The notes under the pieces were generated by a model that did no database searches, was not told the DNA's origin, and saw only the letters and a program-made list of their open reading frames with translations. The position numbers and the translations under genes are program-made. From positions 1 through 47,678 of the forward strand of contig NZ_SMJX01000022.1 in assembly GCF_004348535.1 (NCBI RefSeq): a stretch of DNA of 47,678 nt, read 5' to 3'. This DNA is from Actinomadura sp. KC216 (GTDB lineage: Bacteria > Actinomycetota > Actinomycetes > Streptosporangiales > Streptosporangiaceae). Shown here one piece after another: positions 36,327 to 47,678 of this stretch; the first letter of the stretch is position 1, and each line of letters begins with the position of its first letter.

Positions 36327-36742
36327 GCCGGGCCGCTCCGCACGTCGCGGCGGCCCCGCAACTGCCATCCTCGACAACGCCCCGCCCGCCAAGATCGTCC
36401 TCTTCTCCCGGAGGCGCACCGCCGCAGCAGCTCCCCCGCCCGCCGCCAGGGCAGCACCCGGACGCGGAACCACGCCCCGTCACACCGGAGACGTTCCCCG
36501 GGCATGAATCGTCGCTCCGCGTGAACGAAGTTGATCGTTCGGTACGTTCGGCAATGCCGAATCGTTCAGCTCCGTTCATTGTTTATTGCGGAGTTCTCCT
36601 CCATCGAACCTTCGCCTTCGCGCCGGGACGCGAACGCGGCGGTATTGGTGGCCGGGGGCTTGTGGGGGTGCCCGATGTTGTTGCGAACCCGGTGACGCCA
36701 TTTGTGGTCATTGTGGTCATACGCGACCGGGCGGCTTACGGC

Positions 36743-37429
36743 TCATACACGCCTTAGCGCGGCGGCCATCGCGGCGGCCGCGGCGCCGGGGTCGGGGGCG
36801 CCGGTGATGGGCCGGCCGATGACCAGCAGGTCGGCGCCGGCGGCGAGGGCGTCCTCGGGGGTGGCGACGCGGGCCTGGTCCTGGTTGTCGGCCCCTGTGG
36901 GGCGGACCCCGGGCGTGATGAGCGTGATCCCGGGCCCGACCTCGGCGCGGACGGCGGCGGCCTCCTGCGGCGAGCAGACGAGGGCCTGAGCGCCCGCCTC
37001 GACGGCCAGGGCGGCCAGGCGGCGGACCGCGTCCGGGGCGGGGCCCGCGAGGCCGAGAGCGGTCAGATCGGCCTCGGAGAGCGACGTCAGCACCGTCACG
37101 GCGGCGATCTTCGTGGCCGGGACGGCCTCGACCGCGGCGCGGATCATGGCGGGCCCGCCGGCCGCGTGCACGGTCAGGTAGGACGGCTTGAGGCGGGCGA
37201 CCGCGCGGGCGGCGCCGCGGACGGTGGCGGGGATGTCGTGCAGCTTGAGGTCCAGGAACACCTGGACGCCGCTGGCGCCCCGGACGCTGGCGACGACGTC
37301 CGGCCCGTACCGCAGGTAGAGCTCCAGGCCCACCTTGACGGTGGAGACGTGCGGGGTGACCAGGGTGGCCCAGCGCGCCGCCGTCTCCAGGTCGGGCGCG
37401 TCCAGCGCGACGGCGATGGGGGCGGTCAC
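36743..37429 (-). CDS. pyrF: Orotidine 5'-phosphate decarboxylase
   Basis: A 228-residue protein from GTG 37427-37429, AAGGAG upstream, overlapping the pyrD stop as GTGA. It decarboxylates OMP to UMP. Motifs are [26 protein letters not shown], the catalytic [12 protein letters not shown] (K and D residues), and [19 protein letters not shown] near the C-terminus, followed by [14 protein letters not shown]. This is the class with a DLKLHDIP core. It is the last gene of the pyr operon. Confidence 0.97.
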   Translation of the reverse strand: MTAPIAVALDAPDLETAARWATLVTPHVSTVKVGLELYLRYGPDVVASVRGASGVQVFLDLKLHDIPATVRGAARAVARLKPSYLTVHAAGGPAMIRAAVEAVPATKIAAVTVLTSLSEADLTALGLAGPAPDAVRRLAALAVEAGAQALVCSPQEAAAVRAEVGPGITLITPGVRPTGADNQDQARVATPEDALAAGADLLVIGRPITGAPDPGAAAAAMAAALRRV

Positions 37430-38406
37430 AGCGTCTCCTTCTCGGGCTCTTCCGGGCGCACCTGCGGCGGGACGTACCCGGCGGGCTTGTGCGCGAGGCC
37501 GACCGCGTCGGCGAGGCGGCCGATGCGGCGGGCCGCCAGGGCCTCCTCCAGCTCGCGCAGGACGCGCGGGCCGGCCGTGGGGTCGTGGAACACGGCGGTG
37601 CCGACGGCGACGGCGGAGGCGCCCGCGAGGATGAACTCCAGCGCGTCCAGGCCGGTGGCGACGCCGCCGACGCCGATGATCGGCGTGCCGGGCAGCGCGG
37701 CGTGCACCTGGTAGACGCAGCGGACCGCGACGGGCCGGACGGCGGGCCCCGACAGGCCGCCCGACACGCCGGTGAGGGCGGGCCGGAGCGTGCCGGGGTC
37801 GATCGCCATGGCCTCCATGGTGTTGATCAGGGTGAGGCCGTCGGCGCCCGCGTCGACGCAGGCCAGCGCGATGGTGACGATGTCGGTCACGTCGGGGGCG
37901 AGCTTGGCGAACACGGGCGTGCCGGGCCGGGCGTGGTCGCGGACGGCGCGGACGACGGACGCCGCGGCGGACGGGTGCCAGGCGAACATGCGGCCGCGGT
38001 CCTCGACGTTCGGGCAGGCGATGTTGACCTCGATCGCGGCGACGCCCGGGACGTTGCGGAGGCGGCGCGCGAGGTCGCCGTACTCGTCGACGCTGTTGCC
38101 CGCGACGGACACGATCGTCCGGACGTCCTGCTCGATGAGCCACGGAAGCTCGTGTTCGAGGAAAGTCTCCACACCGGGCCCGGGAAGGCCCATTGCGGTC
38201 AACAAACCGGAGGGGGTTTCGGTCACGCGTGGAGTGGGGCGTCCCGCGCGCGCCTGGGGCATCACGGAGGTGGTGACGAACGCCCCCAGGCGGGAGAGAT
38301 CGAAGAACTGGGCGAGTTCGCGTCCCGTCCCGCCGCACCCGGAGGCCGTCATGATCGGGTTGGGGAGTTCCAGGGGCCCGAGTGCGGTCCTGACCCGCTC
38401 GCTCAC
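37426..38406 (-). CDS. pyrD: Dihydroorotate dehydrogenase, class 1B catalytic subunit
   Basis: A 326-residue protein from GTG 38404-38406, overlapping the pyrK stop. It oxidises dihydroorotate to orotate with FMN. The active-site loop is [16 protein letters not shown]: a cysteine sits where class 2 enzymes have serine, which marks class 1. The neighbouring pyrK makes it class 1B, passing electrons to NAD+. Other motifs are [47 protein letters not shown] and [20 protein letters not shown]. There is no N-terminal membrane helix, as expected for class 1. Confidence 0.95.
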   Translation of the reverse strand: MSERVRTALGPLELPNPIMTASGCGGTGRELAQFFDLSRLGAFVTTSVMPQARAGRPTPRVTETPSGLLTAMGLPGPGVETFLEHELPWLIEQDVRTIVSVAGNSVDEYGDLARRLRNVPGVAAIEVNIACPNVEDRGRMFAWHPSAAASVVRAVRDHARPGTPVFAKLAPDVTDIVTIALACVDAGADGLTLINTMEAMAIDPGTLRPALTGVSGGLSGPAVRPVAVRCVYQVHAALPGTPIIGVGGVATGLDALEFILAGASAVAVGTAVFHDPTAGPRVLRELEEALAARRIGRLADAVGLAHKPAGYVPPQVRPEEPEKETL

Positions 38407-39290
38407 TGGGAGCCCCCCTCGGAGACGCTCAGGACCCGCGGCGCGCCCAGCGCGTCGAACGGGATCGTGCCGAGGTCGCCCCAGCGGACGAGATCGCCGC
38501 GCAGCACGGGCCCGTCCGCGCAGGCGCGGATCATCCGGGTCACGCCGTCCTCGCCGTGGACGGGGAGCATGCACGTCATGCACACGCCTATGCCGCAGGC
38601 CCCCGTCCGCTGGAGGAACTCCTCGACCGACACCTGGGACGGGAGCCCGAAGTCGGTGGCGACCTGGGTCACCGAGCGGAGCAGGGCGGTGGGGCCGCAG
38701 CCGTAGACGACGTCCGTGCCCGTCTCCTCGATGACGCGGGGCAGGACGTCGCGGACGGTGCCCTTCTCCCCCATCGAGCCGTCGTCGGTGGCGACGGTCG
38801 CGGAGTCGCCGATGCGCTGCGCCATCCGGGACCCGAACACCTGCTTGGCGGACGGCCCGCCCAGCACGAAATGCACCTGGCAGCCGCGGCGCAGCAGCGA
38901 GTCGGCGAGCGCGAACACGGCCGCGCCGCCGGGGCCGCCGCCGACGAGCAGGCAGCTGACGGGATCGCGGGGCAGGCGGAACGGGCGGCCGAGCGGCCCG
39001 ACGAGGTCGATCTGGTCGCGGGAGCGGCGCCCGGCGAGCCAGGCGGTGCCGGGCTCGGTGTCGGCGAACACCAGCTCGACGGTGCCGCCGTAGTCGGACT
39101 TGACCTCGTACACCCCGAAGCAGCGGCGGATCAGCCGGGACGTGTGCTCGCCGCCGACGGCGAGGGCCACGAACTGGCCGGGCCTGAACCGCTCGGCGAT
39201 GGCCGGGGCCACCAGCGTCATCGCGTGGTAGTCCTGCACCTGGCGGACCGTCAGGACCGTCGCCGACGTCTGCACCGGCGTGTCGGACAC
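38403..39290 (-). CDS. pyrK: Dihydroorotate dehydrogenase electron transfer subunit
   Basis: A 295-residue protein from ATG 39288-39290, 81 bp after carB. A ferredoxin-reductase-like FAD domain (about 10-100, [26 protein letters not shown]) is followed by an NAD-binding domain ([17 protein letters not shown]). The 2Fe-2S cysteines are in [13 protein letters not shown] plus a later cysteine in RACADGPVL (C-x4-C-x2-C-xn-C). It transfers electrons from PyrD FMN to NAD+. Its stop is coupled to pyrD. Confidence 0.95.
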   Translation of the reverse strand: MSDTPVQTSATVLTVRQVQDYHAMTLVAPAIAERFRPGQFVALAVGGEHTSRLIRRCFGVYEVKSDYGGTVELVFADTEPGTAWLAGRRSRDQIDLVGPLGRPFRLPRDPVSCLLVGGGPGGAAVFALADSLLRRGCQVHFVLGGPSAKQVFGSRMAQRIGDSATVATDDGSMGEKGTVRDVLPRVIEETGTDVVYGCGPTALLRSVTQVATDFGLPSQVSVEEFLQRTGACGIGVCMTCMLPVHGEDGVTRMIRACADGPVLRGDLVRWGDLGTIPFDALGAPRVLSVSEGGSQ

Positions 39291-39324
39291 CCGTCTCCCT
39301 CTCCTCGTCGCGTGCGGGGGGCGC

Positions 39325-39355
39325 GGGCGGCGGGCCCTCCCCAGGGCCGCCGCCC
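39325..39355 (-). other. Strong intra-operon hairpin between carB and pyrK
   Basis: In the 81-bp gap carB-pyrK, GGGCGGCGGGCCCT and AGGGCCGCCGCCC form a stem of 13 pairs with one bulged base and a four-base CCCC loop. No T-run follows. It may adjust relative expression, protect 3' ends or partly terminate. Confidence 0.55.
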
Positions 39356-39371
39356 GGCCCGCCCGGCTCTG

Positions 39372-42763
<3,392 letters not shown>

Positions 42764-42764
<1 letters not shown>

Positions 42765-43897
42765 CAGAGCACACCCTCCTTCTTCGACCCGTCCATCAGC
42801 GCGCAGAAGCGGTCGAAGAGGCCGGACGCGTCGTGCGGGCCCGCCGCGGCTTCCGGGTGGTACTGGACGCTGAACGCCGGGCGCTCCAGCAGCCTCAGCC
42901 CCTCCACGCACCCGTCGTTCAGGTTGACGTGGGTCACCTCGCCGGGACCGTAGGGGGTGTCGAACGGGCCGTCGGTGGGGGCGTCCACGGCGAAGCCGTG
43001 GTTGTGGGCCGACACGTCGACCTTTCCTGTGGTCCGGTCTTGGACGGGCTGGTTGATGCCCCTGTGGCCGAACCTCAGCTTGTAGGTCCCGAGGCCGAGC
43101 GCCCGGCCGAATATCTGGTTGCCGAAGCAGATGCCGAAGAACGGTGTGCCCGCGTCGAGGACGCCCTTGAGCGCGTCCACGGCGTAGTCGGCCGCGGCGG
43201 GGTCGCCTGGGCCGTTGGAGAAGAACACGCCGTCCGGGTTGAGGGCGAGGATGTCCTCGGTCGTGCTGGTGGCGGGCAGGACGTGCACCTCGCAGCCCCG
43301 CTCGGACATCCGGTACGGCGTCATCGACTTGATGCCCAGGTCGACCGCGGCGACGGTGTAGCGCTTCTCACCCTTCGCCTGGACGACGTACGGCTCCTTG
43401 GTAGAAACGTCGCGTGCGAGGTCGGCGCCCTCCATCGAAGGGCTCTGCCGCACACGCTCCAGCAGTACGTTCTCGCCGGGCGCCACCGCGTCCGGTCCGC
43501 TGAAGATGGCGGCGCGCATGGCGCCCCTGTCGCGCAGGTGCCGCGTCAGCGCGCGCGTGCCTGGAATGGCGATCCCCACCACTCCCTGGTCGCGCAGCGC
43601 CGAACCCAGCGAACCGGTGGCCCGCCAGTTGGACGCCACACGCGCGGGCTCACGCACCACGTAGCCGGCCACCTGGATGCGACGCGACTCCGGGTCTTCG
43701 CCGTTCACGCCGGTGTTGCCGATGTGAGGGGACGTCATCGCCACGATCTGGCGCGCGTAGGAGGGGTCGGTGAGGGTCTCCTGGTACCCGGTCATCCCGG
43801 TGTTGAAGACCATCTCCCCGAACGTCTCCCCCTCGGCCCCGTACGCGACCCCATGGAAGACCCTGCCGTCTTCCAGAACGAGCAGAGCAGGGCTCAC
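42764..43897 (-). CDS. carA: Carbamoyl phosphate synthase small subunit
   Basis: A 377-residue protein from ATG 43895-43897, overlapping the pyrC stop as ATGA. The N-terminal domain begins [20 protein letters not shown]. The C-terminal glutaminase carries the nucleophile cysteine in [14 protein letters not shown] and the histidine/glutamate pair in [10 protein letters not shown]. It feeds ammonia to CarB. In Streptomyces a small membrane-protein gene usually lies between pyrC and carA; here the two are coupled. Confidence 0.97.
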
Positions 43898-45177
43898 TGG
43901 AGCTTCCCTTCCAGGACGGTCGGCTTACCGCGCAGGAACGTCGCGACGACCCGTCCGGGCAGCTCCAGCCCGGCGAACGGGGTGTTGCGGCTCTTGGACG
44001 TCATGGCCGACGGGTCCACGGCGCGGCGCGGCGACGGGTCGTACAGCGTGATGTTGGCGGGCGAGCCCGCCTCCAGCGGGCGGCCCTGCCCGCTCAGCCT
44101 GCCGATGCGCGCGGGACGGAAGGACATGCGGTCGGCGACCCCGGCCCAGTCGAGCAGCCCGGTCTCGACCATGGCCTCCTGGACGACGGGCAGCGCGGTC
44201 TCCAGGCCGATCATGCCCATCGCCGCGACGGCCCACTCGGTCTCCTTGTCCTCGACCGGGTGCGGGGCGTGGTCGGTGGCGACGCAGTCGATCGTCCCGT
44301 CGGCGAGGGCGCCGCGGAGCGCGGCGACGTCCTCGGCGGTGCGCAGCGGCGGGTTGACCTTGAAGATCGGGTCGTAGGTCCCGGCCTTGGCGTCGTTCAG
44401 CAGCAGGTGGTGCGGCGTGACCTCGGCGGTCACCGGGCAGCCCCTGCTCTTCGCCCACCGGATGATCTCCACGGACCCGGCCGTGGAGACGTGGCAGACG
44501 TGCAGCCGCGACCCGACGTGCTGGGCGAGCAGCACGTCCCGCGCGATGATCGCCTCCTCGGCGACGGCGGGCCAGCCGCGCAGGCCGAGCGCGGCCGACA
44601 TCTCGCCCTCGTTCATCTGCGAACCCTCGGTGAGCCGCGGCTCCTGCGCGTGCTGGGCGACGACGCCGTCGAACGCCTTCACGTACTCCAGCGCCCTGCG
44701 CATGATGACCGCGTCCGACACGCAGTGCCCGTCGTCGGAGAAGACCCGGACCCGCGCGGCGGAATCGGCCATCGCGCCCAGCTCCGCGAGTTGCTCACCG
44801 GCGATGCTGCGCGTGACCGCGCCCACCGGCTGGACGTCGCAGTACCCGGCCTCGCGGCCCAGGCGCCACACCTGTTCAACCACTCCGGCGGTGTCCGCCA
44901 CTGGGTCGGTGTTGGCCATCGCGTGGACGGCGGTGTATCCGCCCACGGCGGCGGCCTTGGTCCCGGACTCGACGGTCTCGGCGTCCTCACGGCCCGGCTC
45001 GCGCAGATGGGTGTGCAGGTCGACGAGACCGGGCAGCGCGATGAGCCCGTCCGCGTCGATGGTCTGCGCTTCGGCTGCGTCCAAGCCGGGGCCCACCTCG
45101 GCTATGGCGCCGTCCCGGATCAGGATGTCGGTGGCGTCCCCACCGAGAATCCGCACGCCCTTGATGAGGAGACTCAC
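43894..45177 (-). CDS. pyrC: Dihydroorotase
   Basis: A 427-residue protein from GTG 45175-45177, overlapping the pyrB stop as GTGA. It cyclises carbamoyl-aspartate to dihydroorotate. Metal ligands are in [15 protein letters not shown] (about 48-62) and further histidines in [11 protein letters not shown] and [12 protein letters not shown]. The metal-binding aspartate is in [14 protein letters not shown]. The C-terminus [19 protein letters not shown] is typical of class I dihydroorotases. Translational coupling with pyrB hints at tight co-expression, as for PyrB-PyrC complexes. Confidence 0.97.
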   Translation of the reverse strand: MSLLIKGVRILGGDATDILIRDGAIAEVGPGLDAAEAQTIDADGLIALPGLVDLHTHLREPGREDAETVESGTKAAAVGGYTAVHAMANTDPVADTAGVVEQVWRLGREAGYCDVQPVGAVTRSIAGEQLAELGAMADSAARVRVFSDDGHCVSDAVIMRRALEYVKAFDGVVAQHAQEPRLTEGSQMNEGEMSAALGLRGWPAVAEEAIIARDVLLAQHVGSRLHVCHVSTAGSVEIIRWAKSRGCPVTAEVTPHHLLLNDAKAGTYDPIFKVNPPLRTAEDVAALRGALADGTIDCVATDHAPHPVEDKETEWAVAAMGMIGLETALPVVQEAMVETGLLDWAGVADRMSFRPARIGRLSGQGRPLEAGSPANITLYDPSPRRAVDPSAMTSKSRNTPFAGLELPGRVVATFLRGKPTVLEGKLQ

Positions 45178-46115
45178 TGCGGCACCTCCTGGCCGATGGC
45201 CGGCTCGGAGCCCCCGAGCAGCAGGTAGAGGACGGCCATCCGGGCGCTGACGCCGTTGGCGACCTGTTCGACGATGGTGGAGCGGACCGAGTCGGCGACC
45301 TCCGCGGCGATCTCGACGCCGCGGTTCATCGGGCCCGGGTGCATGACGATGGCGTGGTCGGGCAGCGCCGCCATGCGCTCGGCGTCGAGCCCGTACCGGC
45401 GGCTGTACTCGCGGACGGTCGGGAAGTAGGCGGCGTTCATCCGCTCCTGCTGGACGCGGAGCATCATGATGACGTCGCTCTTGGGCAGCACGCCGTCCAG
45501 GTCGTAGGACACCGAGCACGGCCACGTGCCGATGGCGACCGGCAGCAGCGTCGGCGGCGCGACCACGGTCACGTCGGCGCCGAGCGTGTCGAGCAGCAGG
45601 ACGTTGGATCGTGCCACCCGGCTGTGCAGGACGTCCCCGACGATCGTCACCCTGCGGCCCTCCAGGTCACCGAGCCGCTTACGCATGGTGAACGCGTCGA
45701 GGAGCGCCTGGGTCGGGTGCTCGTGCGTGCCGTCGCCCGCGTTGACGACGCTGCCCTGCACCCAGCCCGCCAGCCGGTGCGGCGCGCCCGACGCGCCGTG
45801 CCGGATGACGACGCCGTCCGCGCCCATCGCCTCCAGCGTGAGGGCGGTGTCCTTCAGGCTCTCGCCCTTCGACACGCTCGACCCCTTGGCGGAGAAGTTG
45901 ATCACGTCGGCCGACAGCCGCTTCGCGGCGGCCTCGAACGAGATGCGGGTGCGGGTGGAGTCCTCGAAGAAGAGGTTGACGACCGTCCGGCCGCGCAGCG
46001 TCGGCAGCTTCTTGACGGCCCGGCCCGCGATCTGCGCGAGCTCCTCGGCCGTGTCGAGGACGAGCAGCGCGTCGTCGCGGCTCAGGTCGGCCGCCGAGAT
46101 CAGATGGCGGTTCAT
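45174..46115 (-). CDS. pyrB: Aspartate carbamoyltransferase catalytic subunit
   Basis: A 313-residue protein from ATG 46113-46115, overlapping the pyrR stop as ATGA. It joins carbamoyl phosphate and aspartate. The carbamoyl phosphate-binding motif FEDSTRTR lies at 50-57. [20 protein letters not shown] and [14 protein letters not shown] are the other signatures. No pyrI regulatory gene is present, as expected for Gram-positives, so regulation should come through PyrR and UMP/UTP. Confidence 0.98.
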   Translation of the reverse strand: MNRHLISAADLSRDDALLVLDTAEELAQIAGRAVKKLPTLRGRTVVNLFFEDSTRTRISFEAAAKRLSADVINFSAKGSSVSKGESLKDTALTLEAMGADGVVIRHGASGAPHRLAGWVQGSVVNAGDGTHEHPTQALLDAFTMRKRLGDLEGRRVTIVGDVLHSRVARSNVLLLDTLGADVTVVAPPTLLPVAIGTWPCSVSYDLDGVLPKSDVIMMLRVQQERMNAAYFPTVREYSRRYGLDAERMAALPDHAIVMHPGPMNRGVEIAAEVADSVRSTIVEQVANGVSARMAVLYLLLGGSEPAIGQEVPQ

Positions 46116-46744
46116 TCGGCGCCCCCCGTCGGAACGGGCCCGGTCGGATCGAGCAAGGTCGGGCCGAGCAGCACGGCGTCGCGCCCGTCGTTCTCGTCCA
46201 GCAGGACCTTCACGGTCTCCCGCATCGAGGTGGGCAGGTTCTTGCCCACGTAGTCCGGGCGGATCGGCAGCTGCCGGTGCCCGCGGTCGACGAGCACGGC
46301 GAGCTGGACGGCGCGCGGCCGCCCGAGGTCGTTGAGCGCGTCGAGCGCGGCGCGGACCGTCCGGCCGGAGAACAGCACGTCGTCGACCAGGACGACGACC
46401 TTGTCGTCGATGCCCTCCGGGGGGAGCTCGGTGCGCCCGAGGGCGCGGGCGGGCCGCAGCCGCAGGTCGTCGCGGTACATGGTCACGTCGAGCGAGCCCC
46501 AGGGCACCGGGCGGCCCTCGACCTCGCGCAGCGCCCCGGCGAGCCGCTGGGCCAGGCCCACGCCGCGGGTCTGGATGCCGAGCAGGAGGACGTCGTGGCC
46601 GCCCTTGGTCCGCTCGAGGATCTCGTGTGCGATACGGGTCAGCGCGCGCCTGATGTCGGGACCCTCCAGAACGGCCTTGGGCCGGGGGTCACCGTCCGCC
46701 ACGCGCTCCTCCACCGGCCGTTCCGGCCTGGAGGCAGCATTCAT
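46112..46744 (-). CDS. pyrR: Bifunctional pyr regulator / uracil phosphoribosyltransferase
   Basis: A 210-residue protein; ATG 46742-46744 is taken, with GTG 46745-46747 as an in-frame alternative one codon upstream. The PRPP loop [10 protein letters not shown] (121-130 when counted from the GTG) is diagnostic, with [14 protein letters not shown] and [15 protein letters not shown] before it. PyrR binds pyr mRNA leaders when UMP is high and has weak uracil phosphoribosyltransferase activity. It is the first gene of the pyr operon. In mycobacteria PyrR represses translation by binding near the ribosome binding site of its own mRNA, and the leader here carries a suitable hairpin. Confidence 0.95.
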   Translation of the reverse strand: MNAASRPERPVEERVADGDPRPKAVLEGPDIRRALTRIAHEILERTKGGHDVLLLGIQTRGVGLAQRLAGALREVEGRPVPWGSLDVTMYRDDLRLRPARALGRTELPPEGIDDKVVVLVDDVLFSGRTVRAALDALNDLGRPRAVQLAVLVDRGHRQLPIRPDYVGKNLPTSMRETVKVLLDENDGRDAVLLGPTLLDPTGPVPTGGAE

Positions 46745-46759
46745 CACGGAAACTCCTTT

Positions 46760-46777
46760 CCCGCCTCACGGGACGGG
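46760..46777 (-). promoter_or_regulatory. PyrR-binding-loop-like hairpin upstream of pyrR
   Basis: The minus strand reads CCCGTCCCGTGAGGCGGG: a CCCG/CGGG stem closing a loop TCCCGTGAGG that matches the PyrR anti-terminator/binding-loop consensus (UCCNGNGAGG). The AAAGGAG ribosome binding site of pyrR begins directly after it, so bound PyrR should block translation initiation, as described for mycobacterial PyrR. A second small hairpin (GGACG-CAAGA-CGTCC, about 46784-46798) lies just upstream in the leader. Confidence 0.65.
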
Positions 46778-46802
46778 CCTTAAAGGACGTCTTGCGTCCC
46801 CC

Positions 46803-46808
46803 ACCGTA
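46803..46808 (-). promoter_or_regulatory. Possible -10 box of pyr operon
   Basis: TACGGT on the minus strand would place the transcript start near 46796, at the beginning of the small GGACG hairpin and about 50 bases before pyrR. No good -35 is visible. Confidence 0.35.
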
Positions 46809-47000
46809 GCAGCCGCGCCGCACCGCCCCGGCGCCTGGGCCGGTCCGCGTATTCGCAGGTGAGAGGCATCACATTCGCGGCGGCGCCGGCGCGTGGAACG
46901 GCCTCGGGAGGCGCCGTTCGCGCCGTGCGGGCCGGGCTTGCGGACGATCCTCGCCAGCACCATCGAGTCCTGCGGATTCGACCGCTTTTTTCCAATCGGC
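46809..47000. other. Non-coding spacer between pyrR and bldD
   Basis: The divergent pyrR-bldD gap is 399-402 bp (about 46748-47146). Apart from the promoter elements and hairpins listed separately, this part has no recognised gene or repeat; the short open frames in it are arginine-rich artefacts of high GC content. Confidence 0.6.
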
Positions 47001-47041
47001 TTGACCTAGGGGCTTCTCCGTTTTACCGTCACTGTCCGTAA
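47001..47041 (+). promoter_or_regulatory. bldD: Candidate bldD promoter with BldD-like box
   Basis: TTGACC (47001-47006) and TACCGT (47024-47029) are 17 bases apart, a good housekeeping promoter. Overlapping its start region, TCACTGTCCGTAA (47029-47041) keeps the TnAC and GTnA half-sites of the BldD box (TnACnCwGnGTnA) at the correct spacing, with two mismatches in the centre. BldD represses its own gene in Streptomyces, so autoregulation is plausible. Confidence 0.5.
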
Positions 47042-47093
47042 CCATCCCCGGGGGCGGACTCCTGAGGCCCAATGGCTTCGCGAATCGGTCCCC

Positions 47094-47111
47094 CTCCGGC
47101 GCGAGCCGGAG
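47094..47111 (+). other. Stable hairpin in bldD leader
   Basis: CTCCGGC-GCGA-GCCGGAG is a perfect 7-bp stem with a GCGA tetraloop, about 35 bases upstream of the bldD ATG. GNRA-type loops are very stable. A role in translation or mRNA stability is possible. Confidence 0.5.
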
Positions 47112-47146
47112 TCCGACGACGATGAAAGTGAGCCTGGGGGGCCATC

Positions 47147-47641
47147 ATGCCGTCTGAATACGCAAAGGCTCTGGGCGCGCGCCTGCGCGCCATCCGCACC
47201 CAGCAGGGCCTGTCCCTGCACGGCGTGGAAGAGAAGTCCCGTGGCCGCTGGAAGGCCGTCGTCGTGGGTTCGTACGAGCGGGGCGACCGCGCCGTCACCG
47301 TTCAGAAGCTGGCCGAGCTCGCCGATTTCTACGGCGTGCCGGTTTCCGAGTTGCTGCCCGGCGGAGCCGCGCCGAGCCCGCTCGGGCCTACACCCAAGCT
47401 CGTGATCGATCTAGAGCGGTTGCAGCAGCTTCCGAAAGACAAGGCCGGTCCTCTCGCCCGCTACGCCGCGACGATTCAAAGCCAGCGTGGCGACTACAAC
47501 GGAAAGGTCCTGTCCATCCGCCAGGAAGACCTGCGTTCACTCGCGGTCATCTATGACAAGTCCCCGACGGAGCTCACCGAAGAGCTCATCGGCTGGGGCG
47601 TCCTCGACCCGGAGGCGCGCCGCGCCGTCGAGTCGTTCTGA
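47147..47641 (+). CDS. bldD: Developmental master regulator BldD
   Basis: A 164-residue protein from ATG 47147 with a G-rich site upstream. The N-terminal helix-turn-helix of the Xre type spans about 6-70 (LGARLRAIRTQQGLSLHGVE, SYERGDRAVTVQKLAELAD). The C-terminal domain keeps the cyclic-di-GMP signature RGD (114-116) and RQED (125-128), the RxD-x8-RxxD pattern that holds a c-di-GMP tetramer between two protomers. In Streptomyces BldD with c-di-GMP represses sporulation genes during vegetative growth. Its presence indicates a mycelial, differentiating actinomycete or relative. Position next to pyrR is conserved. Confidence 0.98.
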   Translation: MPSEYAKALGARLRAIRTQQGLSLHGVEEKSRGRWKAVVVGSYERGDRAVTVQKLAELADFYGVPVSELLPGGAAPSPLGPTPKLVIDLERLQQLPKDKAGPLARYAATIQSQRGDYNGKVLSIRQEDLRSLAVIYDKSPTELTEELIGWGVLDPEARRAVESF

Positions 47642-47678
47642 TACATCCGCACCACCGCGACGGGGCCCGGCGCCATGC

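Larger units (their letters stand above)
35939..36742. other. 804-bp non-coding region upstream of mihF
   Basis: No convincing gene is seen between pyrF and mihF. Short open frames on both strands here are low-complexity and lack ribosome binding sites. The region is AT-richer than its surroundings near 36,010-36,075 and 36,520-36,610. It holds a candidate mihF promoter, a GTGA-N6-TCAC palindrome, a TTCGGCAATGCCGAA palindrome among repeated CGTTC motifs, and a 9-bp tandem duplication just beyond pyrF. A small RNA gene is possible but cannot be shown by reading. Confidence 0.7.

Noticed and set aside
36028-36579. 183-codon minus-strand frame upstream of mihF
   Set aside because: Low-complexity Gly/Arg/Cys-rich sequence without domain and a weak start; treated as non-coding.
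36521-36757. 78-codon plus-strand frame at the pyrF end
   Set aside because: GTG start inside the repeat cluster, no ribosome binding site, no recognisable sequence, and it overlaps pyrF.

Overview
This window is a very GC-rich chromosomal segment of a filamentous actinomycete. The signs are the bldD developmental regulator, the actinobacterial integration host factor, the helicase-motif-less PriA, frequent GTG starts, and a gene order (ribE-ribM-ribBA-ribH-hisG, rpe, rsmB-fmt-def-priA, metK-coaBC-rpoZ-gmk-mihF, pyrF...pyrR, bldD) that matches, from memory, the same core block in Streptomyces. The genus cannot be fixed from sequence reading alone. A Streptosporangiales/Thermomonosporaceae-type organism would fit but this is a guess. 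I saw no rRNA, tRNA, CRISPR array, insertion sequence or prophage.

Left part (1-14,512), accessory metabolism. A 3'-truncated PucR-type regulator is divergent from a tightly packed operon: a DUF2877 protein, FdrA and a DUF1116 protein, the three subunits corresponding to oxamate carbamoyltransferase (AllH, AllF, AllG) of late allantoin/purine nitrogen catabolism. An aldose-1-epimerase-like protein and a CitE/HpcH-like lyase (DUF6986 type) follow. Converging on it is coxD-coxE-xdhC-mocA, the maturation kit for molybdenum hydroxylases such as xanthine dehydrogenase, without any structural hydroxylase subunit. Next comes an apparent operon of a Tat-exported sulfite-oxidase-type molybdoenzyme, an SBP56/methanethiol-oxidase-family protein and a small membrane protein, which looks like an organosulfur/sulfite oxidation module.

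Middle part (14,516-33,251), core metabolism. The riboflavin operon (ribE, ribM transporter, ribBA, ribH), under an FMN riboswitch, is followed by hisG and a membrane protein. The usual hisE between ribH and hisG is missing. A lone P-loop ATPase of the Sll1717-like type (19,231-20,754) sits between this operon and the HAD phosphatase-rpe pair. Then come a PAP2-type membrane phosphatase, rsmB, fmt, def, an unrecognised 602-residue acidic protein, priA, a large membrane protein and metK.

Right part (33,252-47,678), nucleotide and information genes. coaBC, rpoZ, gmk and mihF lead into an 804-bp non-coding region with several palindromes. The complete pyrimidine operon follows: pyrR-pyrB-pyrC-carA-carB-pyrK-pyrD-pyrF, all on the minus strand. 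Dihydroorotate dehydrogenase is of the NAD-linked class 1B (PyrD+PyrK). The pyrR leader carries a PyrR-binding-loop-like hairpin just upstream of its ribosome binding site. bldD is divergent from pyrR.

The best candidates for something new are the sulfite oxidase/SBP56/membrane-protein operon with its altered CSSA motif, the orphan Sll1717-like ATPase, the unknown acidic protein between def and priA, and the palindrome-rich region upstream of mihF. No complete, clearly undescribed multigene system is evident.
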